Assembly (NCBI RefSeq): GCF_900700375.1
Contig: NC_041726.1
Location: 10,208,373-10,272,372, forward strand
Direction: 5' to 3'
DNA: 64,000 nt
Origin: Denticeps clupeoides
Taxonomy: Eukaryota; Chordata; Actinopteri; Clupeiformes; Denticipitidae
The notes beneath the pieces are model-generated. The model had not been told where the DNA came from and did no database searches. It worked only from the letters and a program-made list of their open reading frames with translations. The position numbers were made by a program, and so were the translations under genes. Shown one piece after another: positions 26,300-48,534 of this stretch. Positions within the stretch are counted from its first letter, which is position 1. Each line of letters starts with the position of its first letter.

Positions 26300-26490
26300 C
26301 AATTCACATTTACAGCATTTATCAGACACCCTTATCCAGAGTGACTTACAATCAGTAGTTACAGGGACAGTCCCCCTGGAGCACCTTAGGGTTAAGTGTC
26401 TTGCTCAGGGACACAATGTCGGGATTTGAACCTGGGTCTTCTGGTTCATATGCGATCGTGTTACCCACTAGGCTACTACCACCCTACTAC
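26300..26490 (-). mobile_element. tRNA-derived SINE, family A
   Basis: On the minus strand the head carries CCTAGTGGGTAACACG and the box-B-like GGTTCAAATCCC. It continues through TGAGCAAGACACTTAACCCT and ends with a tail containing TGGATAAGGGTGTCTGATAA and AAATGTGAATTG. This is one of the more complete family A copies in the window. Confidence 0.85.
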
Positions 26491-29400
26491 CACCGCAATG
26501 GTACCATTACCCCAAAAAAATATCCTACATAGAACCCTTACACATTAACAACATACACACAGCAGACAAACACACTTTTCCCTTGTCCAGAACTGGCCTA
26601 TAAACCAGAACGTCTTCCGTAGTGCAGAACCACTGAATCTGTTTCATTCCAGAAACCACCTGAGATCAGATGGTGAAGTCTCCTCTAATCTCGACCCTGT
26701 GGGGCACAGAACCAGACGTCTCATGAGCAGGCAATAAATTTTTTTCCATTGTGGGTTTTTTTCTCCACAAGAGGGTTCTCCTGGTGATCAATGAAATATT
26801 CTGGGTGGTTCTATAGATGGGAGATGGTCCAAACACATTTCAGAACATATTAAAACCAGAACACCCTGCCTACATCCTTCATGCTGATATGTCCAGCTTT
26901 TGAGCAGGTCTCTGGAAGATGGACCACTCTGTGAAAAAGTCCACTGTAGATCGGCATAAAAAAGGAAGCTCGGCCCCAGGGCCACTACTACGAGGCCTGA
27001 AGAGCCCCTCTGTTCCCTCTGAACGCCCCTCAGGCTGGGCCTGCATTGTCCTTTGTCATCTGCTGGTGACCAGGACAGCCACGGCAGACGGGCAGCTGGC
27101 GGCCGCCGGGCTCTTGTCAGGTCCTTTGACGGAGAGACGCTGGGTCACAGGAGCTGCTTCAAGACAATAGCTGTCTTTGTGTGGCTGGAGCGTCGGCGTG
27201 TCGCTTACCTTCATCTGGTGGCTCGGACCCAGGGTGTGGGGGTTCTTCAAGTTCTCCCCGCATCTCAATAAAAAGCTGTTTAACACCAGAGTTGGAGTTA
27301 CTGTTGTGATGAGAATGACTGGTCAGTAGTGGTGCTTTGCTCAGGAATTAGGTGTCCTCAGGGACAGGATTTATGTTTCTAGGTGGTGAAGCCAGATGAT
27401 GGATGTTACAACTTTGATGGTTTCTTTTTCCAGAACCTGCTTTGCTGCTGAACTCAGAAACCTTTCTTGTCTCTGAAGCATCTTTTCTGCTTTTTATCTG
27501 CTATAAATCACTAAATTCATCTCATGTCAACCAGTATTCCCTTACGAAATAAACATATATTGCTATTTACTAGAATTTATAATGCAATAGATTGATAAAT
27601 ATGTTTCTATATATGAGGAACTTCCCCATATATTTGCAATGCCATTTTTCAGTATATAATCTCATTTAATGTAGGATATTTTTATATATAATTATATATA
27701 ATTATAATAATATATTAAATAGTATGTAGTACAGCAATGTATTTATTCAATATATGAAAACGGCAATAATTACAGTATTTCCATATATTGACATATATCC
27801 TATTTCATATATTTATATATTGCGTACATATAAAATATATTATATTAGAATATATGAAAATATCTAACTATGTACAATTCAAAATATTTGAATACACACA
27901 TAATATATTGAGAAGTATATTTTTGTTGCCTATGGGTTGTAGTTCTGGAGTTGTGGACATGTATATGCAGGTTCTGAGTTCCTGGCCAGAAAACATAATG
28001 TAGATGCTGAATAAGATCCCTGTTGCCAGATTGGACTGTTTTGAATATAATATTTTGGCCATAATACCAAGAATGGACACAGCCATTTCTCATTTAAAGA
28101 AGCAGCAGTTAAGTCAAATATTCTCTACAGTTTAAGACAGATGATGACATAGGAGGCATGGGACCATTTGTTGTTTGTGTTAAGCAGTACAGATTTAATT
28201 TTGATTTCCTGCTTTCTACAGAAATCCAGTTAAAATGGAAATAGGCAACACTGTTATCAAGTATAAAGTGGAATAACGTTCCCCAGGACCACCATGTTCT
28301 AGATTAGAACAGTACAGGACAGTACAAACACGTGTCAGATAAAAAAATTTACTTAATTAAATTACACTTCCTGCAATTTTGCACCCCATGAATATTATTT
28401 ATGGTGAATTTGTGTCTATTGTCTAGAAATGGAACACACACTCACACACGGAACTGGACCTGTGCTGGACTGTGTCAGTGTTTCTGTGTATTGTGTCCTG
28501 CAGGAAGTAGGTGGGGAAAGATGGCATTTCCTGTACAAACAGTCACCTGACCACACAAACACACACACACACAGTGCAGGATTAATGAATGACGGCTCTG
28601 GTTCTGCGGTGAACCTGCAAAGCTGCAGGTGGAGGTCAAACTCGTTCCCCAGGAGAAACAACGAAAAACACAACACACACTGATACAGCGCTCCTCTCTC
28701 TACAGCCACAAATCATTAACCATCTGCTGGCTGGAGGACGCCGCGGGGGAGGGGCTACAACAAAGTCTCTTTGACTGAACACAAGGGGTCTGTTTAGCTT
28801 GGAGGTTCGACAGAACCCGGTTCTAAAGTCCAGATGCGCCCAACTCGGATCCTCATCCAAGAGGAACCCAGTGGGAACCGTTTTAGTGTGGTGATGATAA
28901 CGAGTATAACATTGTATGTAACATTCCTGTGCTGAATCACATATTAAAGGAACTTTCTGTAGCTGCTTTGTTGTTCCGGTTCTTTTTACTGCATGTTCTT
29001 GTAGAACCACCTATATTTTTTTGTATGGGTGGTGATTGGTGTCGCTACAAGTGTTACCCCGCGCTCGCAGCGGGCGGGGCCTGGAGTCACTACCTGAAGT
29101 AACTGGGTTGTAATGATGTTCTGCAGGTATCAGCAGCACAACACTGATTCTCTGTGTGTGTGTGTATGTGTGTTTGTGCTAAATTAAGCTTGTTTGTGTG
29201 TAGTTGGTTCCAGAGGGATACTTATAGGTCCATGTGGCACCACAACAGGATGTGTGTGTTCTTGTTTTTGTGCTTTACTCTGGGGAGATGCTTCTTTGTG
29301 TTTTTGTGTGTGTGTGTATACATGCTACATCACAATTGGATGTGTGTGTGTGTGTGTTCCAGAAGGTGCTGCAAGCTGTTGCGTTCCTGGCTGATTGTGA

Positions 29401-32094
29401 TGAATACAACACACACACACTCTGGTATTCAGAAAATAACTTTTAATTGTGCTTCACATGCACACAGAGACAGGTTGAAGGACTGAGAAGAAGCACCTTC
29501 CCCAGCTTATTGTGTAGCTGGTCTCCTCCCTCTGACAGAGCAGCAGGCCGCTGGTTATTGACAGACTGGCCTGCTGCGGTGACTCACAACTGACGCTCCG
29601 CTGCAGCTTCTACATTTAAATTCCAAATGTTCCCCAGAAACAGTGAACATGCAGATGGACTCGTTGCTAATGAGACATTCTGATCGTGTATGTTGTGTTC
29701 TATTCTCCCTGCTTTTATTCCACTTCACTGAAATCATGGATCTGAGGCATGCAAACACACACATATGTGAGTGTGAGTGTCTGTGTGTATGTGTGTGTGT
29801 GATGTGTGTATGTAGCTCTATTTAAAGATTTGTCTGCTTGTCTGTGTTCACATTGCAGATAAACCCCCTTTCCGTCCCCAACCTGCTTCTTCCTCTTTCC
29901 CTTTTGGTAACTTCCCACCTTCCTAATACATCCCATGATGCTCCAGTAGGGCGGGGCAAGCGCAGACTGCTTGTCCCAATCTGCTTATGTAACACCATGT
30001 GAGCCTCAGGCCTCAGTTTTTAATGGGGCTCAATAGACAGAATTGTTTTGCTTTTTGCTACTTGCATGGAGGAATTCACAAATTTCTATTCTATTCTGGC
30101 AACATCATGAAAAAAGACAGCTGAAGGTCAAAGTGCAATGGACAGTTTTCTGGGCTGTCGTGAAAAGGGTTGTGACCTTGCCTGAAAAGCGACGTGTTGA
30201 ACCATTTGACCCGTAATGGCTGCTGTCATTTATCTCCATTTCCTGGAGATGGTAACTTCAACCCTTCTGCAAAGTGCTGTCATTTTTAAAACTGTTCTTT
30301 TACTTTTATTCAACATTATTCATCATTAAAAAAAAACAAGAATAAGCAGTTGGTAAGCTGAGGTAATAAATAATCATAGTAATTAAAACATTCAAAGTGA
30401 GATAGAGAATAAATAAATATTTCATTGATAGATTTTATAACAAACTGAATTAATTTGAGTTAATTGCTACCATTGTTTTTTTATATTTTAAAAATATCTT
30501 AAAGAAAATTAACGAAGCAACCAATCAGTTTCTGTCTTATTTCCACATTCATTCTAAATAACCTATGTCGAAGGAATAAATTGAGGTTAATCATGATTAA
30601 TCACAATTAATTCATTGGGGGGAAAAGATGATTATTATATGGGGGGGATCATGCAACTGATATCTGTAAAAAAATAAATAAAATATGAGAGAACTCTCCC
30701 TCGAACTCAGCTTGTGCAAGTGATTCTGGGAAAAAAAGGACAGTCAACTGTCACTGCTGATTTATTTAGTCGTTCACTGCACCAGTGGATCACCGTGTCC
30801 TGTTGGTCACCTTCTGTCCCTTCACCACAAGTCAGTTTCTGCTGTTGCATAAAATCACCTAGAAGCCTTTTAATTCTAAGAAGCCCAATATTGTTCTGCT
30901 TTTTGGATGGAGGGTTTGTGAAGAGTGTCGATTATTTAAGGCGCTGTGGGCGAGGACACAAACACAATCTGTCCGCTGTTTGTGTCGGTGACATCTGTTC
31001 CCATGGGGACTGGAGATTAGTGTTCACTCCCCACGCGAGGGTGCTGACAAACACACGTGGACACACAGACCCAAATACAGGAAAACACACACGTGACACA
31101 CACCCAGAAGAGGTTTAATCTGCTGCTTCTATCTCGGCTTGTCACACTCGCTCTTCCTGTTCACTTGTCCCCATATAAACCAGACCAGTGCTGCGCTTCA
31201 TAGGGAAACTGTGGATTTTGAAAAATCAATTATCACCAGGATAAAAAAACGGCACTGAAGAGATGAAGGTCAAAGCAAAAGAGAAGAGATGAGGCAGGAT
31301 TTTTCCGCTGGAGTCTGAATGTCCCATGGGACAGAAACGTCACTGTCAGAGTGACAACAGATCCAGTGAGTGATTTACGAAGCACATGAATAATTCATCA
31401 CCTCGTTTCACTGAAGCTGCACTCGCTGCAGACAAAGATCTTGGCAGCAAATCAGGCCAGTCGTGAAAGTCGATGATTCTGCACAGTTGTACAAGGGGTG
31501 TTATGAGTGTAGAGAACAGAGGAAAATGGAGGAGAAAGGGAGGAGATGGACTGCACTACACCTGGGCATGTCACATTTTGGCAGGAGGGGTGTAAATGGT
31601 CCAGAATGTGGAAGAAGGGTGTGTGAAAACTGTTGATCATGCATACAGGCTCCTCCCCTTTAAGCTTTATTTACAATGATCTACTTCTTTCTACATCAAA
31701 AATAATTCCACAACAACATAAAGATCTGGGTGGGTAGTTAGTTTCTCCTCAACTACATGCAGGTAACCAGCAACTAGCAGCCACTTCTTGTTTGTCTCAG
31801 TTTGTTTCTGTAAATCTGACTAATAAAGACTTTTGTTAACACAACCCGTACGATAAATAGTGTTTGGGAACAGCTGAGAGCTAGTCTATACCATCAGGAC
31901 CAGAACCTGCTGAAGGGGTCTCCCACAACACACACTCACATGTGTTCTGTCCATTCATGTCACCATGGCAACAGTTATATCCCATAATCCTCTCCTTCAG
32001 AGGCCCAGGGCCCACAGGCAAGAGCCCACCACTGATCAGGTTTGGATCATTTCAGGGCTACATGTATAACATCCTGATTTATACTGATATAATA

Positions 32095-32125
<31 letters not shown>

Positions 32126-32515
32126 GGAGAGAGAGAGACACATATAATCATCCATCCCCCTCCTCCACCATCCTTTCTGTCGTCCTGCAGTCCACTCTCT
32201 CCCCAGACAGGGAGCATTCCCAGAATTCCATTCCACCTGGTTGGACCACCCTCCCTCAGCCCCCCTTCATGTCATTTCTTCAGCGCTCGGCGCCTTTTCT
32301 CTTTTCTTCTCTCCTTTTCTTGTTGTTTTGCGCCCGCTGGGCTCTTAGGCGAACAACATGATGATCAGTTTACAGAACATGGAGAACAGAAGAGCGGTGG
32401 GAGCAGCTGATGTTCCGAAGCTCGTCGGGGGTCAGAAAATAAGTTCAACTGTGACTTGGGGGCGGGGTCTATATGAGACCACACCCCTCTGTCTGTCTCT
32501 GGGCTAAATCCTCTG
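26491..32515. other. gene-free stretch, partly very AT-rich
   Basis: I recognise no gene in these 6 kb. Positions 27540-27915 are extremely AT-rich with repeated ATATATT words. Short TG/CA tracts occur near 28559-28575, 29151-29175, 29340-29358 and 32097-32121. The block at 26990-27240 is GC-rich and unique. Nothing in it shows paired splice sites with a known protein. Confidence 0.45.
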
Positions 32516-33304
32516 TACAGTCTATGACGAATGTTTTAAGAATGAAACAAATGCTGTACCCAATACAAAGTTTGCTGCTTCAGTGTCTTTAGATCTTTTT
32601 GTCAGTTGTTTCTGTGATGTACTGAAGTATAATTAAAAGTATTTGATAAGATTCAAAGGCTTTTATTGACAATTACATCAGGTTTATGCAAAGAGTCAAT
32701 GTTTGCAGTGTTGGCCATTTTTTGCAATTCACCCTCACATCCTAAACTTCTGGGCCAAATCCTGACTGATGGCGACCCGTTCTTTCTTAATCAGTGCTTG
32801 GAGTTTGTCAGAATTAGTGGGTTTTTGTCCACCCACCTCTAGAGGATGGACTACAAGTTCTCAATTGAACTAAGGTCCGGGGAGTTTTCTGGCCATGGAC
32901 CCAAAATTGTTCCCAAAGACACTATGTTCCCAAAGACACTTTGGCCTTATGGCACAGTGCTCCATCATGCTGGAAAAGGCATTGTTCTTCACGAAACTGT
33001 TCTTGGATGGCTGGGAGAAGTTGCAGTTGGAGAAAGTTGCTGTCGTTTTATGCAACACAATGATTACTGCACACGTTTCCTTGCGGGTAACCATGGTTAA
33101 CAGAGGAAAAACAATGATTTCAAGCATCACCCTCCTTTTAAACCTTCCAGTCTGCTATTCTAACTCAAACAGCATGACAGAATGATCTCCAGATCTCCTG
33201 ATCTAATCACTCTTCAGAACATTCTGGATTTTATGCAAACTGCCATAAATAAGACTGAAGCAGCAAATTTTGTCTCATTCTCAAAACTCTGAAACTCGAC
33301 TGTA
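32516..33304 (-). mobile_element. Tc1-like DNA transposon, internally deleted
   Basis: Both ends are present: TACAGTCTATGACG at the left, and on the other strand TACAGTCGAGTTTC at the right, each followed by a GAATGA.ACAAA inverted-repeat segment and flush with TA. The minus strand retains the start (VTCKET-like region around 33060-33100) and the end of a Tc1-type transposase, including the segment with the last DDE-motif acid. The middle, about half a typical 1.6-kb element, is gone and the frame is broken. It could only have moved with enzyme supplied elsewhere. Confidence 0.8.
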
Positions 33305-36077
33305 AAGGGAGTCTTAACAATTTGTCCCTGGTGTTTGACTGCTGCTACTGGTCCCCGTGGCACAGATGTGACTCAAAGCAATACCTCAACACACACACAC
33401 AAACACACACACACACCATGTTTGCATGCTCACTCTTGCTCTCACTTTCACACTTAGTCACCAAACAAACAACTGAAACCCCCCCTTCAGCGTGGCGTGG
33501 CATTGGGCCGCACCGCTCTCAGCCTGCTCTGCCACCTCGTTACCTAAGAGATAATTACACAAGCAGCTCAGCTCCAGCACAAGGGCATTTCTAACGCCGG
33601 CATGACCAGAAACCTCAGCCACCTGAGAAGTGGACAATATTCCCACAGCAATGCACTTTCGGAAGATTTTAAAATAACATCTTGTACTACACCCTGGAGA
33701 TGTCGGAGATGCAGGCTGATTCTGGGAGCCTGAAGGGGAACGAGCTGTTCAGACTCGCGGGCCACATCTGTCCCACATCTGTCTGAGTGTACTGCAAGGG
33801 ACTGAATGTGACGCTTCCATTTGGACAGGTGACAGAGAAATACAAACCAATCTCAGGTCAGGAGGGCACAGGTCAGCCATTATGCACTGCCAAAAGTGAT
33901 TCTTTTTTTGTGATTCGATCCATTTTGTCTGGTTCACTGAAACGAATCGACTCCTTGAGTAGTGGATATTTTCAGTAATAACACTCGGCACTGAGAGAAG
34001 ACATATTTCTAATATAGACTAAAGTGAGAGTTAGCAGTTTGTTCAGTTCACTTTAAAGGTAAGTTTGTTCAAGAATTTCACATGACCAGTTGATTGAAGT
34101 GAGATTTTATCAGTCTGTATGGGTCATGCTTTTTTTGAATAACGTACAAATTCAGCGGTTCTCAAACCAGCACCAGTAGCATTGGCCGAGTGATCTAGTT
34201 TACCCAGGAGACTGTTTCATTCCTAATATGAAAATGATTTATTATTCAGCACTGCAGCTAATTGAGGATATAAAGAATAATAAAAACTTCTGTAGAAATT
34301 ATCTTGTTCTAGACTAGACATCATATGTAATCATATGTCATTCTCTGATGAAAACTTTTGCTTTTGCAACTCCTGCCAAACATGACACTGCAGTAACATC
34401 ACCGTACGTCTGACAATTAAGTAATCGTCCTGCATCCTTCCTGGAACTCAAAGTACCAAGAACGTTCCCGGTATCCCAGCTGCAGGAAGCAGCCCAGCGG
34501 GTCTCATGGCGGGGAGAGGAGCTGATGGCAGGCAGATATCTGACTGGAGGAGAGAGGACCGTCTCAAATGTCATCTGCACGGCTCAATTAGATAAGAGGA
34601 AGAGTGGAAGCTATCGAGGTGACGTGTCATTACAGCGTGACCTACACACATACCACAGCGATTGACGGGTTCTGTAACAGATTCCTCCTTTATGACCACT
34701 TACTGTTGGAAAGGTCACTTCCTCGGCACTTCATAACGCGAGAGAGGTCAGCGTCAACCCCAGCGGTTCCGGCCCGTCACACCACAAAACTGAGGCGGCG
34801 CTCCTGTGGTTCTGGTTCCTGTGTGATGTTAGAAACGTTGTGGAACGGATTCATACGTCACAGAATGGACACATGACATGGAGCACAGGGGCACTGAATG
34901 CTCATGGAAAGAATTTTATTCAAAAATCTAAAACTACTTTATTCATTACATGGTGATATTCATTAGTGGTGAACCTGCACCAGAAAGACCTTGTTGAGCT
35001 GTGTAATCCCACCCTGGCTTTTTATCAGATCTCTCAACATGCTGGCTGTTCCCGGCTCGGCCCTGACCAGTGTGGAGATAAGGGAGTCTTCTCCTGGCCT
35101 CAGCCTCCGGTTATCACGGCCGCGCCGGGCTCGGCTCAGAAAACCCATGATGTCACGCGAGGCCCGGCTTTTACTGAAGAATGTGGCTCCCTGTTTTATG
35201 GGGACACGGATCTGAACATGCCTGTGCCGGTCCGGCTGAAACGTGTTTAGTCAGCATCAGCCTTTCACATACAAACCAGAAAACATGAAATTCGTTTTAA
35301 ATGGACATCAACGGGTCATGGGTTTGTGTGTATGTGCAGAATAAAACATAAGAAAGGGAAACAGACAAGTCATTTGGAAGACGAAACTGGAAGCAGAACT
35401 TGAACCGAAATGCCATAAAACTGGGATAGTGAGAGGGTTTGGATTTGAATGTCATGTTTGATGGACCAGGAGGAAATATTCATTAGCAGCCATCGCTGCC
35501 ATGGGAGTTTAATTAAATCAGGTCCAGAGATTAAATACCATGGTCTCATTAAGAACCAGGCATCCCATGATGCTCTCTGCCAGAATTCAAAATTCAAGAT
35601 TGGTTTATCGTCGGTGCAACAGTATACACAGTATGCTGTGTATTGAAATAATGTTTCACACATACCCCCCGTAGTGCAATCATAAAAGAAAGAAAAATAT
35701 ATACGCATATATACTATACTAACTAAAACCAAAACTTAAATACTGTACAGTATCTCTATAAGAGAAAATAAAAAAACTTTTCTGTACAGTGAACAGGACA
35801 AAGAGGACAACATCATGTAGGATGCTTGTAAGTGGATATGTTGGATATTTCAAACAGAACACAAGACTAGACAAACATGTGCAAAATGAGCAGAAATGAA
35901 TTGAGATGTGCAAAATAGTCAATATGTTTGCAAAATGGTCAGGAATGTTGGTGACTGCTGGAGTGGTCAGGCCTCAAGAGCACCACCTACCCCATGTCCC
36001 TCAAGCTCTGAAGATGAATGGGAACTTGGTCCATCCTGTGAGTTTGGTGCGAATGTGTCAATTAGCCCTTATCATAG

Positions 36078-36111
<34 letters not shown>

Positions 36112-36539
36112 ACACCTCAAGTCCAGCAAGGAAGCTGACCCGTAATCAGATGGTTGCCGGTTCGAATCCCGATCCGCCAAGGCGCCACTGAGGTGCCACT
36201 GAGCAGAGCACCGTCCCCACACACAGCATCTGATGTCCTTGTGCTTTTACACTTGTTTTCGTGACAAGTTTGTCCCACAACATTTTCCATGGTCCATGCT
36301 TCTCATTGGTTCTGATTCAGCCTCTTTATTTCAGGCCAACCTGTGTTTGAATGAAGAGGATTTCTGCAGCACAGCGCCACCATGAGGTACACAGGTGGAG
36401 GAGACGTTTGTCTGGAGAGTCAGTGTCTGCCGCCACCTGCTGGAACAATTGGTTCACTGCGCACCTAGTTATCCTCAGGGCATGTTTCGTTTTAACGTAT
36501 AATTTTATGAAATAAACGTCTAATTTAGTTACGAACACG
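33305..36539. other. gene-free stretch upstream of ctps1
   Basis: No gene is recognised. Positions 35586-35930 resemble a dispersed AT-rich retroelement tail but I cannot name it. A GC-rich unique block at 34970-35235 carries three GATA-type words. A (TG)n tract lies at 36080-36108. Confidence 0.4.
36128..36247 (+). mobile_element. SINE family B, truncated at both ends
   Basis: Contains the CCGTAATCAGATGGTTGCCG and GGTTCGAATCCC parts of the tRNA-like head and the GCACCGTCCCCACACACAGC segment. The first bases of the head and the tail are missing. Confidence 0.75.
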
Positions 36540-37020
36540 TAAGAATGAACTCGATTTGCGGTCGTATTGAGAGTAAACAACGGTTGCCGGTGCTCCGTTG
36601 GTGCGCATCATAGGGCGCGCTCGGCGCGCAGCCTGCGGCGCTGTCCCTGCGCAGCGTCCTGCGCAGATGCTGCGCGGCTGTGACGCTGCCGCAGGCGGCG
36701 CGGAACACGTGTGTACGGATGGATGGAGACGCGGGCTGCTGGGCCGCAGCCGGGTAGATTTTCTGCCTCGACCGTCATAATTACGGCGCGTACTGCAATA
36801 TTTACAGTAAGCAGGATCATATCAGCGGAGTTGGACTCTGAGCAGCGTCTCCTGCTGCCTGCCTGGAGAAAACGGTGCGAACGTCGTTTACGCAGCGGAG
36901 CATATTAGCCTGTTAGCTACTTGTCTTTTTTAAAAGCGGCGGGACCCGTGTTATTATCTGGTAATTATTTTACTCGCTTCTCGTTTTAAAATGTCGAAGT
37001 TAATGATGGTTATCACCCCG
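36540..37020 (+). promoter_or_regulatory. ctps1: ctps1 promoter region and candidate non-coding exon 1
   Basis: A CpG-rich segment at about 36590-36900 is followed by a good donor, CCCCG/GTAAGA, at 37020/37021. An acceptor, GATTACAG, lies at 37912, 31 bp before the ctps1 start codon. This fits the non-coding first exon known for vertebrate CTPS1. The exon would contain upstream ATGs near 36991-37006, in a frame that does not join the main frame. The transcription start cannot be placed. Confidence 0.55.
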
Positions 37021-37107
37021 GTAAGACGCAGCGGAACTTTTCAACTCGGAACAAGTCACGTCACATTTGATCATTAACGTCATTATTAAAACCAAAGTCC
37101 TTCTACT

Positions 37108-37507
37108 TTCTAGATCTACTTTACTTTACTTTACTTTACTTTATTTGGCAGACGCTTTTATCCAAAGCGACTTACAATGGGAAGACACCAGCAATTCTCG
37201 TTCGATTTCTATAGAATATCAAGTATACAAACTAAGAGCCCTGATAAGGCTTAGACTTGTCATTGAAGAGCATGCTCGGAGAGGGTTGGGTGCTAGACTA
37301 AGAAAAATTATAATGTATTTATACATTTTGTATTTGTTTGTTCAATGTGTATGCATGTGTATGTGTTAAATTTGTCTGTAATATTTTTGGAATAAGAGGG
37401 TTTTCACCTTCTTCTTAAAAGTGGTGATAGTCTCGGCTAGTCGTGTGGAGGAGGGCAGGTTGTTCCACCAGCCAGGGACAACAACGGAGAACAGAGATCT
37501 AACTCTT
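37108..37507 (-). mobile_element. dispersed teleost repeat with SINE/LINE-type tail
   Basis: At the left is TTTACTTTATTTGGCAGACG followed by CTTTTATCCAAAGCGACTTA, the reverse complement of the 'tcgctttggataaaagcgtc' tail common in fish retroposons. The part to the right (ending near GAGAACAGAGATCT) belongs to the same dispersed unit by my recollection. It lies in ctps1 intron 1. The class is uncertain. Confidence 0.55.
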
Positions 37508-37556
37508 ATTGCACGTTTATTATCTTTCTAAATTTATTTTTATTACTTTCTTGTTT

Positions 37557-37592
<36 letters not shown>

Positions 37593-37943
37593 CCACACAC
37601 ACACACACACACATGTAGTTTAATCAGCACCACTACATTACTCACCGTAAATATTCATCATATTATATTGCACAGTACTGTAAATATTAATGTGCTACTG
37701 TAGATAATTATTTCTTAAGGTTTTGCAGTTATATATAATATTATGTAAAAGAATAGCTTCTGGTTTGATGTAACCTGTGTTTCAGTGACTTTGTACACCG
37801 ACTGCACATTGATTGTAGAGTTTAAACGAATGTGGTTTGATTTCATGTGATGGTTAAATCAATGGTTTGAGATGAGTGGTGGAATTTGCCCCGACGTATT
37901 GACTGATTACAGTGTGTTGGTGGCGAGGATCTGACGGTGCATC

Positions 37944-47178
<9,235 letters not shown>

Positions 47179-47459
47179 GCCTGGTGCGTTCGCACTGCTC
47201 ATCTTCAGGCTTTAGTTTGAAATATGGATTGGAAACAAACAAGGAATTCTATCAGTGTTACTGCGGCCAAGATGCACTGAAGAAAGATGGAATGTAAATT
47301 TTTTTTTTTTTATAGAACACTTTTGAAATGTTACACTGCTGGTATTAAACTTTCAGATGCCTCCTGTGCTTTGTTCACACAGCCACCCAGGGGACAGTGG
47401 AACGTTTAGTCATTGTCAAAGTGCTTATTTTGAAATTTTCCTAGAGAACCTAATAAATA
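47179..47459 (+). other. ctps1: ctps1 3' UTR (candidate)
   Basis: Downstream of the stop codon, ATTAAA lies near 47342 and AATAAA at 47452-47457. Either could end the ctps1 transcript. The neighbouring minus-strand snoRNA host gene ends only about 280 bp further, tail to tail. Confidence 0.5.
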
Positions 47460-47772
47460 CATTTACTTTGGTGCCATTTGACTATCTTGTTCAGTAGGAC
47501 ACAAACCATGAATTATTTTATTCAGCAACAATGAAAAGTCTATACTGCCATTTGCAGACTCTGTGCCTGACCTGCCCCATAGGCAGAATCAGTATTTTTG
47601 TTAGTGTAGCAGATGGGTTGGAAATTTGAAAGGCTGAGTAGTTCAGATATGGGGTTTTAAAATAAAGCTAATTGGAGATTAAGGCTGTGAGGGGAGAGAA
47701 GAGGAGGGGGAAAAAAAAAAAAAAAAAAAACCCAGTCTTTTAACAGGAAACAGTTTATTGCAAAAGTTCACA

Positions 47773-47870
47773 TTGATCAGATGCCCTGAACCAGGGAACC
47801 TTAGTCAGTCGTTACAGGGACTGTCCCCCTGGAGAAACTGTCGAGTTTGCTCAGGGACATAATTGTAGTC
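47773..47870 (-). mobile_element. SINE family A fragment in the last host-gene exon
   Basis: The minus strand has CCCTGAGCAAACTC, CTCCAGGGGGACAGTCCCTG and GGGCATCTGATCAATG, a diverged family A body and tail. AATAAA follows directly, so the SINE forms most of the last exon. Confidence 0.7.
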
Positions 47871-48004
47871 CATGGGGCGGAGCCTAAGCTGGGTGTTCAA
47901 GTCATTTCACAACCTGGAACACAAAACAAAACCGGTCAGTTAAGCCTTTGAGGCAGTAATCAAAAACATGTAGACAGGGGAAGGAAAAATAAATTCAAAG
48001 CGCA

Positions 48005-48073
48005 TGATCTCAGTCCCATATCCGCAAGTTTCATCCAGCAGTCAACAACTCATACAGGAATCATCATTGATCA
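48005..48073 (-). ncRNA. box C/D snoRNA, SNORD99-like
   Basis: A 69-nt RNA with terminal stem TGATC/GATCA, box C ATGATGA (48061-48067) and box D CTGA (48010-48013). The segment just before box D is complementary to CCCATATCCGCA, a segment of vertebrate 28S rRNA as I recall it. The fifth base upstream of box D pairs with the first A, the position methylated under SNORD99 in human (A2774 in older numbering). Box D lies about 90 nt before the next acceptor, near the usual spacing for intronic C/D RNAs. It lies in the last intron of the host gene. Confidence 0.85.
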
Positions 48074-48252
48074 ACGCTCAGCACAACACCAGCAAGAGAA
48101 ACATACCTCCACGCTGCCAGTCCGGGCTGAGATCCGCGCAGCCTCCAGATCCAGAACCAAACCTAGACAGGAACAGGAGAAACTTAACTTTCCAAAAACT
48201 AAACAGCTTTCCATGGTTCAGGGTCACAAGACCAGCTGGATCAAAAATAAAA

Positions 48253-48382
48253 TAGTGTTGGACAGTAGAGTGACAGTCACAGACAAAGGACACCGTGACA
48301 GACAAAGGCCGTCCGCTTATGTCGCACGGAGTTCGAGGACGGGACCCACAGAGGTCAGGGGTCAGATCCTGGAAATCGTGCC
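48253..48382 (-). ncRNA. box H/ACA snoRNA
   Basis: A 130-nt RNA folding as two hairpins. Hairpin 1 has lower stem GCACG/CGTGC and upper stem GACCC/GGGTC. Box H ACATAA (ANANNA) follows at 48317-48322. Hairpin 2 has lower stem GGACGG/CTGTCC and upper stem GTCAC/GTGAC. Box ACA (48256-48258) stands three bases from the 3' end. Both hairpins have the internal loop expected of pseudouridylation pockets. It lies between the exons ending at 48406 and starting at 48162. I cannot name the target or orthologue; human SNHG12 also carries H/ACA RNAs. Confidence 0.75.
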
Positions 48383-48534
48383 ACATGTTACAAAAATCAA
48401 CGTACTCAGACCGGAGATCCACCAGAGACAGGCTGCCAGCGTCCAGAGACGAGACTTCTGTAGAGACAGAGCAGAAAGTTCCTTACACAGCCACAACACT
48501 AGAAGAACCAAATAAAAAGAGTTCACAGGCACAC

